This document shows, one piece after another, positions 1 through 12,824 of a stretch of 64,000 nucleotides of DNA. Numbering within the stretch: the stretch's first letter is position 1; each line of letters begins with the position of its first letter. Source of the stretch: Ciborinia camelliae (Eukaryota; Ascomycota; Leotiomycetes; Helotiales; Sclerotiniaceae); NCBI GenBank assembly GCA_025890175.1, contig JANPYM010000001.1:2340853-2404852 (forward strand), given 5' to 3'. The translations under genes were made by a program, and so were the position numbers. The notes under the pieces were generated by a model, which saw only the letters and a list, made by a program, of their open reading frames with translations, had not been told where the DNA came from and did no database searches.

Positions 1-1225
1 TTATTACCTACGCAATTAAGGGAAGATACATTATGAAAAGGACAGTTCATACAGTTCCATTATATACATCCATATCTACCAAAGGTATATACATCTATGT
101 ATATACCCTTATATTATTATATTTCGGTACATAGGTATACATACCTGCCTACTCGAATAATACAATACTAATACCATTGATGCGGGCGGCTACGTGGCAG
201 AAAATTAAAGTTCATGTTCCAAGTTTCAACTGATTCATGAAATCGATGATGATGATGATGATGATGATAATGAGGATACCCATGATCAATACCTTCATGC
301 CATCTAGGCAGTATCAGGTCTAGGCTGAATAAATAATCTGCCGGAGAGTTCGGCTTTCCAATTCGCCCCTCTATTTAAGCTTGAGCTACCAGTTGACCTC
401 TAATAGTACGCAGATGATCTATCGGATGAATGGGTGCCTCTAGAAATTTCCATCAATATCTCGAAGAATTCAATACCTACATACCACGAATTTTGTAGAT
501 CTAATGAATGAATAATATATCCAAAAGTCCTCAGTCTGATCCAAAAACTACCTACCTAGGACCCAGCTATGTCTAGTACTTCACCAAAGATATTTAGTTA
601 AACAATACTTAAGCATGACTACCTAGTCTCCCTTCCGTATCGCCAAGACCAATCTTACAAATGACACTTTGTATGTAAAAGATGCAGGTCCTCATAGAAC
701 ATTATGTGTCCTCAAGATACTGCCACCCTTACGATTGATTACCGATAGTAGCACGGGTTTGGGATTACTTTTGGACTCTCTGAAAAACAAACGAGGGCTT
801 CATTGAAAAGCGTACAAACTTCGAAGGTCTGACGGATGGACCGTGGGTGATGGCAATGAGAGAGATTATTTCAAACGGTTTCGAATACTGAGGCTACGGT
901 ACTTTGGATTTCCTTAGGTTTCGATCTTCAGTTAGGCCTAATACCCATTGACTCACTTAAAGAAATCATATCTTGCCTTCATTCTTGTCCGACATCGCCT
1001 GTAGATGTAAATAACACATATTCAAGTTGGACAGGCAAATGTACATTATATGATGGATACATGATAATCATATGTGTAATTAATCCTCTTATTTCCACAA
1101 GACTCTCATATATTAAAGAGGGCAGTGATGCAAATCCTCCTGATGTGCATTTGAGCCATATGCAATGTATCCCAGCCTCTTTCGGAGTATATGATTCTTC
1201 CATTTGACTTCACAAATCCACCACC
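1..1225. other. Gene-free stretch downstream of HBS1
   Basis: I see no convincing coding sequence. The stretch is AT-rich, holds a short GAT microsatellite at 245-268, and includes the 3' flank of the minus-strand HBS1 gene, which ends at 1226. Short open frames here show no protein-like pattern. Confidence 0.6.
245..268. repeat. GAT trinucleotide microsatellite
   Basis: Eight uninterrupted GAT units lie in non-coding DNA. No function is implied. Confidence 0.9.
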
Positions 1226-3893
1226 CTATTCCAACAGCCCCGCCGCAACCGTCACCCCATCACTCCTCAATATAACTCTCGACGGTGCCTCCAACGGCAG
1301 CGGCATCTCCAACTCAACAACCACCCTTGCCACCTGTGCCGGTTTAATGATTCTCGGTCTTTTCTTGCCAACGGGCTGTCCCGTCCCTTTATCTAACACC
1401 GCGATAATTTCCTTAATTTTGCCCGCGGTATGTAGTCTCCCTCTATGAACATCAACTTGCATAGGCGTTAAAAACTCAAATGCCAATACCTTAGCCGTAA
1501 AAGATTGAATGTTGCTTATAGGTTGCCCGGGTGCGCAGAGAACATCACCAATCTTGAGGTGAATCGGATCAATATCGCTAAGATGCATCGTAATATTTTG
1601 ACCAGCCACCGCCCAATCTACCGCCTTGTCATCGATTTCGAGTCCTTTGATGAAACACTTTTGGTTACAAGGTTGCGCTAGTAGTGGATCGCCAACTTGA
1701 AGAAATCCAGCTTCGATACGTCCCGAAATGCTTAATGGGTTTTGCATGCCGCCGCGGAATATATCGTCAATTGTGAGGCGAAGAGGCTTATCCAATGCTC
1801 TGGTCACGGGCTCAGAATGATCAAGTTCTTCCACAAGAGTTGGCCCAGTGTACCATGACGCCGCTCGTTCCGTCGATCGTCTAGCGATGTTGTCGCCGTG
1901 AAGACCGGCGCAAGGTATGAATTTAATGTTCTTATCTTGGAATCCAGCTGCTGTAAGGAAGGCAGAAACTTGTTGTGAAATCTCGTCAAAACGTTCTTGT
2001 GACCAGTCAACGGTATCGAGTTTGTTGACTGCTATGATGATACGTTGAACACCCATACTTCGGACTAATAATGCATGCTCTTTTGTCTGTCCTTTTAGTC
2101 CGGATTCGAAAGATCCAGTGCTAGCGTCAATTACCAACACAGCAAAATCTGCTTGACTTGCTCCGGCAATCATGTTCGGGATGAAATCGCGGTGGCCAGG
2201 AGCATCAAGAATGGTGAATACTGTTTTTTCGGTCTCGAACTTGTTCATGGCAATATCAATTGTTACACCCCGGATTCGTTCTTCCGTTCCTTGGTCCAAA
2301 ACCCAGGCAAGAGCGAAGGATGATTTGCCCATTTTCTCTGCCTCTTTGCGATACCGGTCTACTGTTCTCTGATCTACTACTTTTAGGTCGTAAAGCAAAC
2401 GGCCCATTAAAGTGCTTTTTCCAGCGTCAACATGACCTGTCGAAGTTAGAACATGGGGTAATGAATTGCCAATATTGGTATACCTATAACTACAAAGTTC
2501 GCAGCATTTTTACTTCTGGTTTTCTTGAATTCTGCTAGAACGTCTAAATTTTTGCTCTTTACTCTTGGCACATCGACAGTCTTGGTCGCATCAGCACCGT
2601 TTGAGCCCTCCTTCTTGTCCCCCATGGCTTTAGGTAATCCCTTGCCTGCTTTACCACCAGCTGCTATATAATTAGTCTCATTTCTTTGATTTCGCAGAAA
2701 ATACCGAACCTTTCGACTGCGCTGCCATGACAACGTCGTCTGGACTAGGTCCTGCAAAGGGGTCAGCTGGCGTGGTCAAGACATCTGAATTGTATGGCAT
2801 GGTAAATTTGTTCTCCAGCTGGTGTCTCGGGGTTGCGCTTGCAGTTTGGAACATGGTGCTAGCGAAAGCAGACGGGCTGGCCTGATAGACAGGAGAAGAT
2901 TCAACCACAGGCTCAATCTCTGTTTGATGATCCCTCGGGGTAGGTTGCGACTTAAGAACTTTTTCATGGGGATTGGAATCTTTGCGTTTCCTGAGTGGAA
3001 ACCCCCCCTGTTTCGCATCTTTAGATAAGGGGTCGCTGTTGCTGATAGATTTGTTCTCGTAAAGTTCTGTCGCGCTTTCACGCCCAGCTTGGTTCAGAGA
3101 GAGATTGGCCATAGGTTTTTCAACCTCTGACGCCGAGCTCTGCTGGTCTTGTGCCTTTTTCTTCCGTGCCGCCGCTAGGGCTTGTAACTTTGACATTTTC
3201 GGAGCTCCCCCAGAGGATCCCCCCAAGAGCCCACCTGGATAACGTGGTGGAGGTGTGAATATCGCAAGACGTTCCGGAGGTATATTGAGCCATGGTGTAT
3301 CGGCAAAGAAGCTTTTGGCAGATGAGACAGTGGTATATGTTTGGGAAGATGGAGCTCCATTGTAGCACTCTATCATTTGTATTAGCCAGAGGGACATTGG
3401 AAGACGGGAATAGAAAGGATGAGACGAGGAACCCACCTCCGGTCCAGATAATATATGTATTTCCTACGCGACTAAAAAGAAAACTTCCCAAGACCAAATG
3501 AAATTGACTTACCAGAACTTTTCTTTCCTGCAATTTTCTTGGGCACTTTAGGGGTATATGTGTTCACCAAGTATGTAACCGACTTTCCTACATCGTAATA
3601 GTAATGCCACAAGGCCTCCTGTATTTGTTTCTCCGTAATCTTGCTTGAGCCGGGCGGTAGAGCTTCTCGAACTTTGATCGTCCCTTGTCGCATTTGTTCT
3701 TGATCCTCCTCGCTCAGTTCTACAAATTCGCATTAGCCAATGGCTGAGGAGAGACAGTCGAGTATATAGAACGATCTTTGTTCATACCTTCTCCAGCTTC
3801 GATATCTTCCCCATCGTAACCATAATCATCTCCGTCGTCAAAATCATCAAAATCATCAAGGCCAAGATTTTTGGCGCTCTGGTGGCGAGACAT
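1226..3893 (-). CDS. HBS1: Hbs1-like translational GTPase (ribosome rescue, Dom34 partner)
   Basis: Five exons: 3788-3893, 3513-3719, 2710-3354, 2484-2660 and 1226-2436, giving 781 aa. The N-terminus is acidic (DDFDDFDDGDDYGYDGEDIE), followed by an Hbs1 N-terminal domain (ITEKQIQEALWHYYYDVGKS) and a long low-complexity linker. An EF1A-type GTPase core starts near residue 379. G1 GHVDAGKST is rebuilt across the last intron; G3 DAPGHRDF, G4 NKLD and two C-terminal beta-barrel domains follow. The family splits stalled ribosomes with Dom34/Pelota in no-go and non-stop mRNA decay. The linker before the GTPase separates it from eEF1A, and the WHYYYD N-terminal domain favours Hbs1 over eRF3. The donor of intron 3 (GTTCGG) is unusual and its exact position is less certain than the others. 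The start is the first ATG opening the acidic domain. Confidence 0.93.
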
Positions 3894-5491
3894 CTTATAT
3901 GGGATATCAATAATTATATGTTTTCGTCCTGTAGTGATGTAAACGTAGAATAATAATTTCCGAATCAATCAGAAATCACGAGTTGATGAGAAGTTTGAAG
4001 GGAAAATTTTGTTGTAGGTTTTGATTGTGAGATGAAGGAAAATAATTATAGTGAAGTGAGGTTTCCAATAATGTATCGTGGGGTTCCAACTAGGTAGGTA
4101 CCACCACCTACCTACCTGCTACCTATCGTCATTGATGATTGAAGAGGCTAGTGGTGGGCTGGACTAGATTAGTCATCTTCTAGTTAGATCATGTAGCTGG
4201 AGGTAAAGGGGGCCATCTCTCCTCTACCAATTTAAGCTTCTAGAAGGTTTCAACCCCAACTTTTTCAAAATCAATATCAAATTGAAGAAATATCATATAT
4301 TCTCCAAATTTGCGTTATTGAATGGTATGTCAGTTAAATAATATTCCATATTCTTCTTCCTCGCTATTCCTACCTACTTTATTTCTTTCACTCTCTAGAA
4401 ATACCGATCTAGATATGTTATATAATTCTACCTAGGTAGTATCTCCCTTCTATTAGGTACTGTACACCTAGGAACTTCTACTACCTACGGTACTTATCTC
4501 AAAAGCCCCTACCCGCATTGAGCCGGTTTGAGGGACTAGACATGCTAAAACGTACCCAGCTTACCTAAGTCAAGCCATCTAAGAATACATACATCTTTAT
4601 TAGACGGCTGTCTATACTTAGGTATATTTTGTCACTATATTATAGGCAATCTTGCTACTATATCAACTGGTCATCTTCAAACTACCCATCTAGACACAAG
4701 GAGAGCCACATTCAATGTCCAATGGGATGTTTTATTATGTCTACAAGAGAATGAGGCTTACCACAACACAATAAAAGTGTACAGGTGATCGGTACTCTTG
4801 AGCTATGACATGAACAGTAAGGTATCTAATAGATAGGACTCTATAGATGCCTACCTTATAAGCTTTTTATCCCTAAATGCAACTAGCGCTAAGTCTATTT
4901 GAGCCAGCAAATAACTTCGAGCAATACCTTCATAGTGTAAAGATCTGTTCTATATATACAACAGGTTGCAAAGCCAATTCCCATTAATCTAATGGCAAAT
5001 GGATTTCACTTGTAATTCTCTCCATAACCGTAGGGACCATGTTGCTTTGAAGAACCTACTAATATAAGGGTTGTCTTACCTTCAGTAGCGTGAACATTAA
5101 TTCTTACGCCGATGGAGAGCTTGAACACGGTGGATGAAGCATGGCGAGACTATGCGATGAATCTACCTAGTGATAAAAAAGATTGAGCAAATCCTATTCG
5201 CATAGCGCGGTTAATAAGGGTCTTGGACTATTTGGAACTCTTTATAATCTTCTTCAGGGTAGCGGACTAATCGGGCAGTTAAGCACAATCTTCTGACATT
5301 GGTACAACATTTGAGATCCCAAATTAGGGACAATTCTCATTACACTATCAATATAAAATATACAATTTCCTCCCGGATATGGTATCCGTAAATTTATGCT
5401 TCCGTAACATATTTTTAACTCCAGCCTCCTCTCCGCCGAGCGAGATCTTTCAGAAATTCGCACTAAAACGCCTCGCTCTTATGAATATAGC
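3894..5491. other. Intergenic region between HBS1 5' end and VPS27 3' end
   Basis: About 1.6 kb with no gene seen. It should contain the HBS1 promoter (reading leftwards) and the VPS27 3' flank. Several CCTACCTAGG-type stretches occur, with one exact TACCTAGGTA at 4429-4438. Confidence 0.6.
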
Positions 5492-7888
5492 TCAGAGATC
5501 TATGAGACTCTCTTCCACCACCTTAGCTTGCGGGACATGTTGTGGGGCAGATGGAAATGATTCTTGAGAGTATCCATTATAATTTGACACAGGTGTAGGC
5601 CATGATTTTTGAGGTGTTGGAGCTTGTTGTTGCGATTGCCAATATGGGGTTTGTTGTTGGGGAGAAGAATACAATGGCTCTTGTGGGTTGGATGGTTGAT
5701 GGGTGAATTGTTGAGGCGATGGTGCTTGTGGATGTTGAGGAGGTGATTGGACTGAATATTGAGATTTTACCTGATCCAGTGCTGGTTGAGGTTGGTGAGA
5801 AACAGCAGTCCCGTAATAAGCCACTGTGTTGGAATCAGCGGATGACTTGTTAATCGCTTCTGGCGAAACAAAGTTTGCGGAAGGTTGAGATGGGACACTT
5901 GGTGGTACTTGAGCTTGGATGGGTGGCTGGTGTTGCTGCTGTGGCGAATAAGGGGTTGATTGGGCTGAATATTGAGGGGTAAGATCACTTGTTTGCCAAT
6001 TGCCAGTGTGTTGGCGTTGAATTTTATGGCCTTGTTGCTGGGTAAAATTCTCGTTTCGCTGATCTGGCGGAGGATAATTGACATCAGAAATAGAAGCCCT
6101 TTGGTTGTATACGGGGTGCTGCTGTTGATCTGGGGGGTAAGAATATGTTGACTGGGAACGCGCATAAGGTTCCCGTTGAGCATTACCCATATAGAAACTT
6201 TCCGCTACTCCACTTCCGTTGAACGTATTAGAAGGGACGGAAGGGTACATGCTAGGTGCAGCACCTTGCTGAGGAACAGTATACCCTCCAATACTGTGCT
6301 GATTATACGTATTAGACAAACGTTCTTCAAGCATACGGTCGTAATACCGTACAACGGTTGAAAGCTTGGCGTGTAAATCTAGTAAAGCATCTATAAAATG
6401 TTAGCTAGAGTAAATTAAATTCTAGAAAACAACAAACCATGTTTGCTCATTGTTTCTCCATAGGTGCGTGCCAGTTTTGGACGAAGAGTGCCAATGCTGT
6501 CATAAAGCTCCTGTATCTGAGGCTCTCGCAGGATTGTCCCTGGCGGCTGGGTCTGTAGTCTATCTACCAGGGTGGAGAAGAGATTAATATTTTCTGCCTC
6601 GACAGGGGTGAGTTCGTAATCGTTCCTCGGCAGAACGAGTGCGCCTTTGGAAGAGTTGCTCGAGTCAACGGTAGAGGATTGCTCTTTGATGGTAGCTGTG
6701 TGCTTCTTTTTCTGTTCTTCCATATCTGCAAGTGATGCTGCAATCGCCGCTTTTAGATCATCATCCTCGTCTTCTCCTCCTCCAGGCTTGCCTGCATCTT
6801 TTGCAAGAATTCCTTTATTTGGGGGTTCCCGGGATTCTGGTACAGGTTGAAGTTTCGACTGTGGAACATAGCCCGCCCCCGAATGACCATTTACCTCCTC
6901 CAAACTCATTGCCAAAGCTCTTTTAAGATCTTCATCAAAACCATCATCCACTCGCGCGTCTCGAGGTTGCATAGATGCATATGACTTGTGTTTGTGTGAT
7001 GTATGTGTAGGTGATCGTTCGTTGGTAAATGAAGGACCCTTCGAAGATTTATCGGTAAGTTTGATGTAGCAACCGTCATCGACTCTAACAGGCTGTAGAA
7101 TCCCAAGATGGGGAAGGGGTAAAGTTTTGCTTGAGCATTGTTGGTCGAAAACATTACCACAATTTCGGCAATGGTGTTTTCGGTTCGTGAAGCTGAATGC
7201 TGTCCGGCAGCGCATACAAACATCCGAGTCTATCCATTCTGGTGGCTTGTAGCAGGTCAGCGATAATCCACGAAAAAGTAATCATTTACTCACAGCACTA
7301 CTATCCAACATACTGCTTGAGACGTCAGTCTTGGGTGGAAATCGGAACCCGTCTCTTAGTAAAGCTCTATAGGTCTCGCCAATGTAAGATAGCTCGCTGC
7401 GGCCCTCGGTCGCCGTGGCCCAGCTTTGGATAAGCTCCAATATTTTATTCTTGACGTCGTCATTAATTGCAGCCCCACCGTATGCCTTGAGCAGCGAGAC
7501 CAAATTATCCATAAACTCCCGCGATGCAATTTCGACTAAGAAGTGAGAACCGCCATTCTTAACGCAAGTATCCGTGAGCTGCAATCATAATTAGCAAAGG
7601 GTAATGGTTAAATGGAGTATAATCATCCATACATTCAATGCACTGAGTTGAAAGTTGGGATTCTTGTTGCCTATACGTCTTTTGAGTGATCGCATAGCTT
7701 CATTTGCGCGGACAGTTTTGGATCGGATCACATCGGAGATTTCGAGATTGAGTGCGATATCTTCTCTGATTGATGTTAACAATATTGAAGCCCCTCTCGA
7801 TGAATTTCAGGACTTACAGGGAAGAGTTGGTAGCCTTTTCAATCTGCTCATCCAAAGCAGAGTTGGATGCAAACCATCCCGCCATCAT
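5492..7888 (-). CDS. VPS27: Vps27-like ESCRT-0 subunit (VHS, FYVE, UIMs, clathrin box)
   Basis: Five exons: 7818-7888, 7633-7765, 7294-7578, 6438-7245 and 5492-6390, giving 731 aa. Residues 1-163 form a VHS domain ([19 protein letters not shown]). A FYVE zinc finger follows ([26 protein letters not shown]), which binds PI3P on endosomes. Two ubiquitin-interacting motifs lie near residues 265-282 ([14 protein letters not shown]) and 325-340 ([16 protein letters not shown]). A helical segment ([19 protein letters not shown]) probably binds the Hse1 partner. The C-terminal third is Gln/Pro-rich and ends in a clathrin-box-like SLIDL. Vps27/Hse1 starts sorting of ubiquitinated membrane cargo into multivesicular bodies. 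Two adjacent ATGs open the protein; the upstream one is used here. The gene is head to head with a Doa4/USP8-like deubiquitinase. Confidence 0.95.
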
Positions 7889-9098
7889 TTTGGCGATGAC
7901 TTCGAAAGGGACTATTAATTAGTATGCTACAGTTTTGAGCTTCAAATGGATACAGAGATTATGAATTTGATGGCAAGAGATTCGTAATTCGTAGAAAAGT
8001 TGCCTGGGAATGACGAAGTTGTAGAGATAGGATGGTAGTTTCGAAGCTCAAGTTTTATTTTCCTTTCTTTTTCAAATGGAGTATTCTTCGTGTGAAATGA
8101 AAATGAAAGGTGTATGTAACAGATAAATAAGTAGGGTAGGATTTTGAAGGTAAGTTGTAAGTTGTTTAATCTAGGTCGAGTAGAGTAGAGTAGAAGTTGT
8201 TGAAGTAGGTTGATTGTTATGTGCTACCTAGGTAGTCTCATGTGGAGCTCCAAAGTTGGTGATGTGATGATGAATGAATACTAGCTTGAAGTGGGGGTGG
8301 CTCTAAAGAAATGATGAGTAATGAAGTTACAGAGGCAGGGTTGTTACAGGTTTACCGTACCTAGGTAGGTTTGCACGGTGCAAATTTTGAGTTGTGATCC
8401 TATCAAGTCTTTCAAATGATTTATACACGCCCCCGCCACGGCAGAAATGACGATTTTCTACTAGCATATTGTTCATGCGTTGGTCCTCTTGGTCCTCCGT
8501 ACTTCATCCATCAACTCACCAACTATCACTCACCGCCCGACAGAACTTCCAAAAAGGTTCGTTCCACTTTGGATAATCGATAAACACAATGTTATACTTA
8601 CTAACCTAGTACCGACATACAACTTACAACTCACAACAACTTACAACTTACCATTTACCATTTGCCATTTGCCATTTACCACTTAAAAATATCCAGTCTC
8701 CAGTCTCCGGTCCCTGTACTTGATGCATAAGGAATTCAACCCTGCGAAGAATGTATGTGGCGCAAAGCAACAATAAAGGCAACAACTAACGACAATGCCC
8801 TTTTCCCCGATTCCATAACGCATTTCTATATTAAGTTTAATTACCTACCTAGGCTACCTGGATATCGATATCCTTTGACCTTCTTTCATACGAATTTCTT
8901 TGAACTTTCCCCGTTCACGTTCAAGTTCACGTCCCTATCAAATCCCCGAAACCTTTCTTTCCATTTTCTATCTCTCTTTCAAAACACCCCCAACTCTTAA
9001 AGAAACTCGATTTAATTTGACTCGTCTCGAACTCGACCAACCTATTACCTACCTATTGACCACAGAATGCTTCAGGAGCATTTCGAAATTCTATAACC
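7889..9098. promoter_or_regulatory. Shared intergenic region between VPS27 and the Doa4-like gene
   Basis: This 1.2-kb region lies between two divergent start codons and so must hold both promoters. It contains two exact TACCTAGGTA palindromes (8225-8234, 8358-8367), a related copy near 8845, and CT-rich runs just upstream of the plus-strand start, as is common in fungal promoters. Transcription starts cannot be placed from sequence alone. Confidence 0.6.
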
Positions 9099-12000
9099 AT
9101 GAGTCCAGCATCCATCTGTGGTCCTCACTTGCGAGCCACTTCGATCAATGGAATTGGGCCGACCAACACTACAAAGAGAGATGGGGTTAATGATATCAGC
9201 ACTTTGAAGGGTGATAGTCGAGTACTACCACATCTGAATGATCTGGTGAATGCGAAACCACTCGTCGATAGACAGTCCTCGCTACGAAAATTACTGGAAG
9301 CTGGTGAAGAGGCTGCGAAACAAGCGGAAACATGGCTCGACTTCAAACGCCCGGAATTGGCTCTTCGAGAGTATATCATAGCTTATACAATAGCCGTGGA
9401 ATATATTCCCCAGAGTCCGCATTATCCCGACCTAAGATCTAAACCGGATTATCCTCGATTATACGCTGGCTTGCAGAAACGGCTCAACACACAACACAAT
9501 AAATTCGAGGAAGTTAAGAATTTAATCAAGGAGGATAATGAAAGAAGGGGAATCAGACCATCCAATTCACCTCCAAATAATGGACAGCCCGTTCCAGGCA
9601 TTAGCAAGATTAATGTATTCGAGCCTCCCGCATCTTATGTCTATAGCAACCCAATTGACGGGAAGGTTGACGACATAAGTACCTTGAGGCCAACCGAAAA
9701 CCGCACAAAGCCAACTATACAGCCAAAACCACAGGGGCTCCATGGCAAGTCGATACAGACGGCAAACAGTATATCTTCCAGTCTACCAGTCTCATCTGAA
9801 AACGATTTGGTAGCACGATTCGCCCGTTTAAAGAGTTTGAATAACCCAACCCCTATCCAAGACCCTAGGATTCGGACTCAACATATTACTATTCCAGATG
9901 AAATCATAGATCAAAGATCAGCTGTTGCAGTAGCACAGCCCAAGCAAAATGCGAGCATCTTACGGCCTCTCGGACCAAGAGAAATGCCAACAAGTCCAGC
10001 AATCTTTCTCAAGATAGAAAAGCCGAATCTTGGTATGAATACTAATGTTCCAGTGATGCCAAGAATGCCGGATGCAATCTATAGTCCCGCACGTAGTGCA
10101 GACCTGGTCTCGACTAACAGCCAACCACCATTGTTATCTCGAGGATCTTCGTACCTTAATGTGAGAAGAGATTCCTCAACTCCAGTCCCGAAGATGAGTC
10201 GTAATAGAATAGTGGTGGATGACGCAACGGATTATTTTTCGAGTTCCGAGGTCAATAATTATACATTTGATCATCATGCTCACCCTGAGCCTGAAACCCC
10301 GATTAGCAAGCTATCAATACCTAATGCTACAACTGTTACTGCAGAACAGCTCTATAATTATCTCAAAATGGGCTCTAATGCCTTGAGTCTTTTACTAGTC
10401 GATATTCGAAGTAGAGAAGAATTCGATGAGGGGCATATCATGTCCCAGTCAATCATTTGCATTGAACCTATATCTCTACAGAAAGAAATGTCAGCAGAAG
10501 ATCTTGGAGAGAGAATCGTAGTGTCTCCTGAGCCCGAACAAAAGCTGTACGACCAGAGGCACAAGTTTGACTTAATAGTCTTTTATGATCAATCATCGAC
10601 GTCGAAGAATGTGGAACATACCCCAGTTGAAACCTTGAATCATTTGCATTACTTCAGTATGATTATATACGATCATGCTTATGATCATCGATTGAAACGA
10701 CGGCCGATGTTACTCTCTGGAGGTCTAGATGCTTGGATCGACCTTGTTGGATCGGGCGCGTTACAATGCACAATTCCTGGCAACAAATCCATGGTGAAAA
10801 TTAAGAAATCTGGTCACCACGCTTTGGGTCGAGTCTCCATAGCACGTGAAGCTCGCAGAGGTTTAGTCACGAAGAGAACAGCCCCTAGATTACGGACTCT
10901 ATCAGCGGCAGAGGAAGAAAAATGGGATATGGCAATAAAACACTATGCTGAGCATGAAGATGCACCTGCTGAGGAAATACTTATGGATGAATCGTATTAT
11001 GCCAGAACGGCCGAGGAATTTATGAGAAGATACCCAGAACTTCCATCAGTCAAACAATCGATGGCTTTGCCATCAATGCCAAGGACATTACCTCTCTATA
11101 ATGGATCAATAATTTCAGCCCCGCCAACTCGACCCCCACCAGCTTTACCGAGACAGAGATCTAATGGTATTTCTGAAAAGACGCCTTATAAGAGTTATGC
11201 CATGACAGGGGGGAACTCCAGCGCCCCTCCTCGCATAGCTCCAGGCCTCTGTGGTCTGAGAAATGTCACAGGCGGCTCCTGTTACATGAATGCTGCCTGT
11301 CAGGTAATCAGTGCCTCGCCAGGAATCAGGAATATGTTTATTAAATTTCAATATCCTTGTCAGCCTGAAATTCCTGCAAAGCCAGGCGAGGACGGTCCTT
11401 CCAAGGTATTGATGACCAGAGTTCTGCGCAGTTTGCTACAACATATGTGGTGTGGAAAATACGAGGAAATTGTTCCAACTATGTTTAAAGTAGGTTTATC
11501 CAATTTCAAGATATTCGTCAACTGACAGATGGTAGGAATACGTCCAATCATTGGCTATCTATTATGGAGGTCCCCTAGTCTCAGAACAGAGCACTGAAAA
11601 TGCGTACAGACCAGATACAACCTTTGGAACCACAAGGCAACATGATGTTGCTGAATTTTTGCAGTGGCTTTTCAGCATCATTTTGGAAGAACAAAATCTC
11701 CATCGCGACATACCTGAGTTTGGCGGTCGACAGTATAACGGGATTGAAGATGATAAACTTCCAAGATCCCAAAGTTGTCGCCAAGCATATGAAAAGATTC
11801 TTGAATTTCAAAATTCACCTTTGTCAAAACTGATCGGCCATCAATATGTATGGGAAGTAAGTTGCAGTACCCCGACCTGTGGGTACACAAATTTAAGCTC
11901 GCAAGAACTTCATTACGGGATATTCCTAGGTATAGATCCGGCTAATGGGCGAAAACAAACATTAAGATCTCTGCTTGACAGAGAGTACGATACAGAGAAG

Positions 12001-12480
12001 ACGGAAGCGCGATGCGGCGAGTGCAATAACACATCTTCACTAAGTAAGGCGACTTACTTTTCTTATCTTGCGGATTATCTTTTTTTTTCATTTAATTTGA
12101 TTAATTTTGCACCAAATAATCCAGGGGCACCTCAACAGGGGGGCGGGCAAGCATTTCGCGTTTCTCTTCAAGTAGATTTCCCAGAGGTTCTTGATATGGC
12201 AAAGTACACATGGTTATCAAAGGATGATGAATTCTCAGGACGAGTTCTTCCAAAGCAGAAGCCTCCATTTTTATATGATTGTTATGGCGTTGTACTGCAC
12301 GCTGGAACGGTTGCTGCTGGACACTACTGGACATTGATTCGAAGGGTGGATGAGAATAACCAATGGACAAATGAATGGCATGAGTTCAACGATAGTGTGG
12401 TCACGGCGGGTAAAACTTTCGCCGATACACAAAGCAAGAACACTGTTTTGGTTCTATACCGCCGTCAAGGTTGTGATTGA
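9099..12480 (+). CDS. Ubiquitin carboxyl-terminal hydrolase, Doa4/USP8-like (MIT-like, rhodanese, USP)
   Basis: Two exons (9099-11489, 11536-12480) encode 1111 aa. The N-terminal ~120 residues are helical and MIT-like (ETWLDFKRPELALREYIIAY). A rhodanese-like domain spans about 410-540 (LLLVDIRSREEFDEGHI). The USP domain starts near residue 715. It has a Cys box with catalytic Cys at about 728 (TGGSCYMN), a zinc-binding CSTPTC / CGEC pair, and a His box (LHAGTVAAGHYWTLIRR) followed by FNDSVV. Rhodanese plus USP is the Doa4/Ubp4/USP8 architecture. These enzymes strip ubiquitin from cargo at ESCRT-III. Between the expected oxyanion Asn (GLRN) and the Cys there is one residue more than in the usual GLxNxGxTC box. 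The intron acceptor is taken as TAG at 11533-11535, because the earlier CAG would read into a stop. The gene is divergent from VPS27. Confidence 0.9.
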
Positions 12481-12793
12481 TATCATACCACAATTATGTA
12501 TAATGGAGTCATGGTTTACGATATTTCGGATTTTGGTTATGGGGTTGAATGGGGTTAAGCTGAGGTTCATTTAGAGCCGGTTTTTGTTGTATAGTTGGAA
12601 ACTTGATATGGGAAAGGAACATGTTTATTGCACAGAGCATATTTATATGCAACCGGTTGGGGGTTTGGATGATATGATTGTACATGAATTCTACAGTATT
12701 ATTTTGACAAAAAGGAAAAATTGTAGTGAGATACATTTATATTGATATCTGAAAAGTACTATTGCTATATGATCTCATTCTTCACATTAACAC

Positions 12794-12824
12794 TTTACAT
12801 TTACATTAACAATGTAAATGTAAA
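12794..12824. repeat. Inverted repeat, 14-bp arms with 3-nt loop
   Basis: The left arm at 12794-12807 is the exact reverse complement of the right arm at 12811-12824 (AATGTAAATGTAAA). It lies about 310 bp after the stop of the Doa4-like gene. It could be a fold in the 3' end of that transcript or simply the inversion of an ATGTAA microsatellite. Confidence 0.8.
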
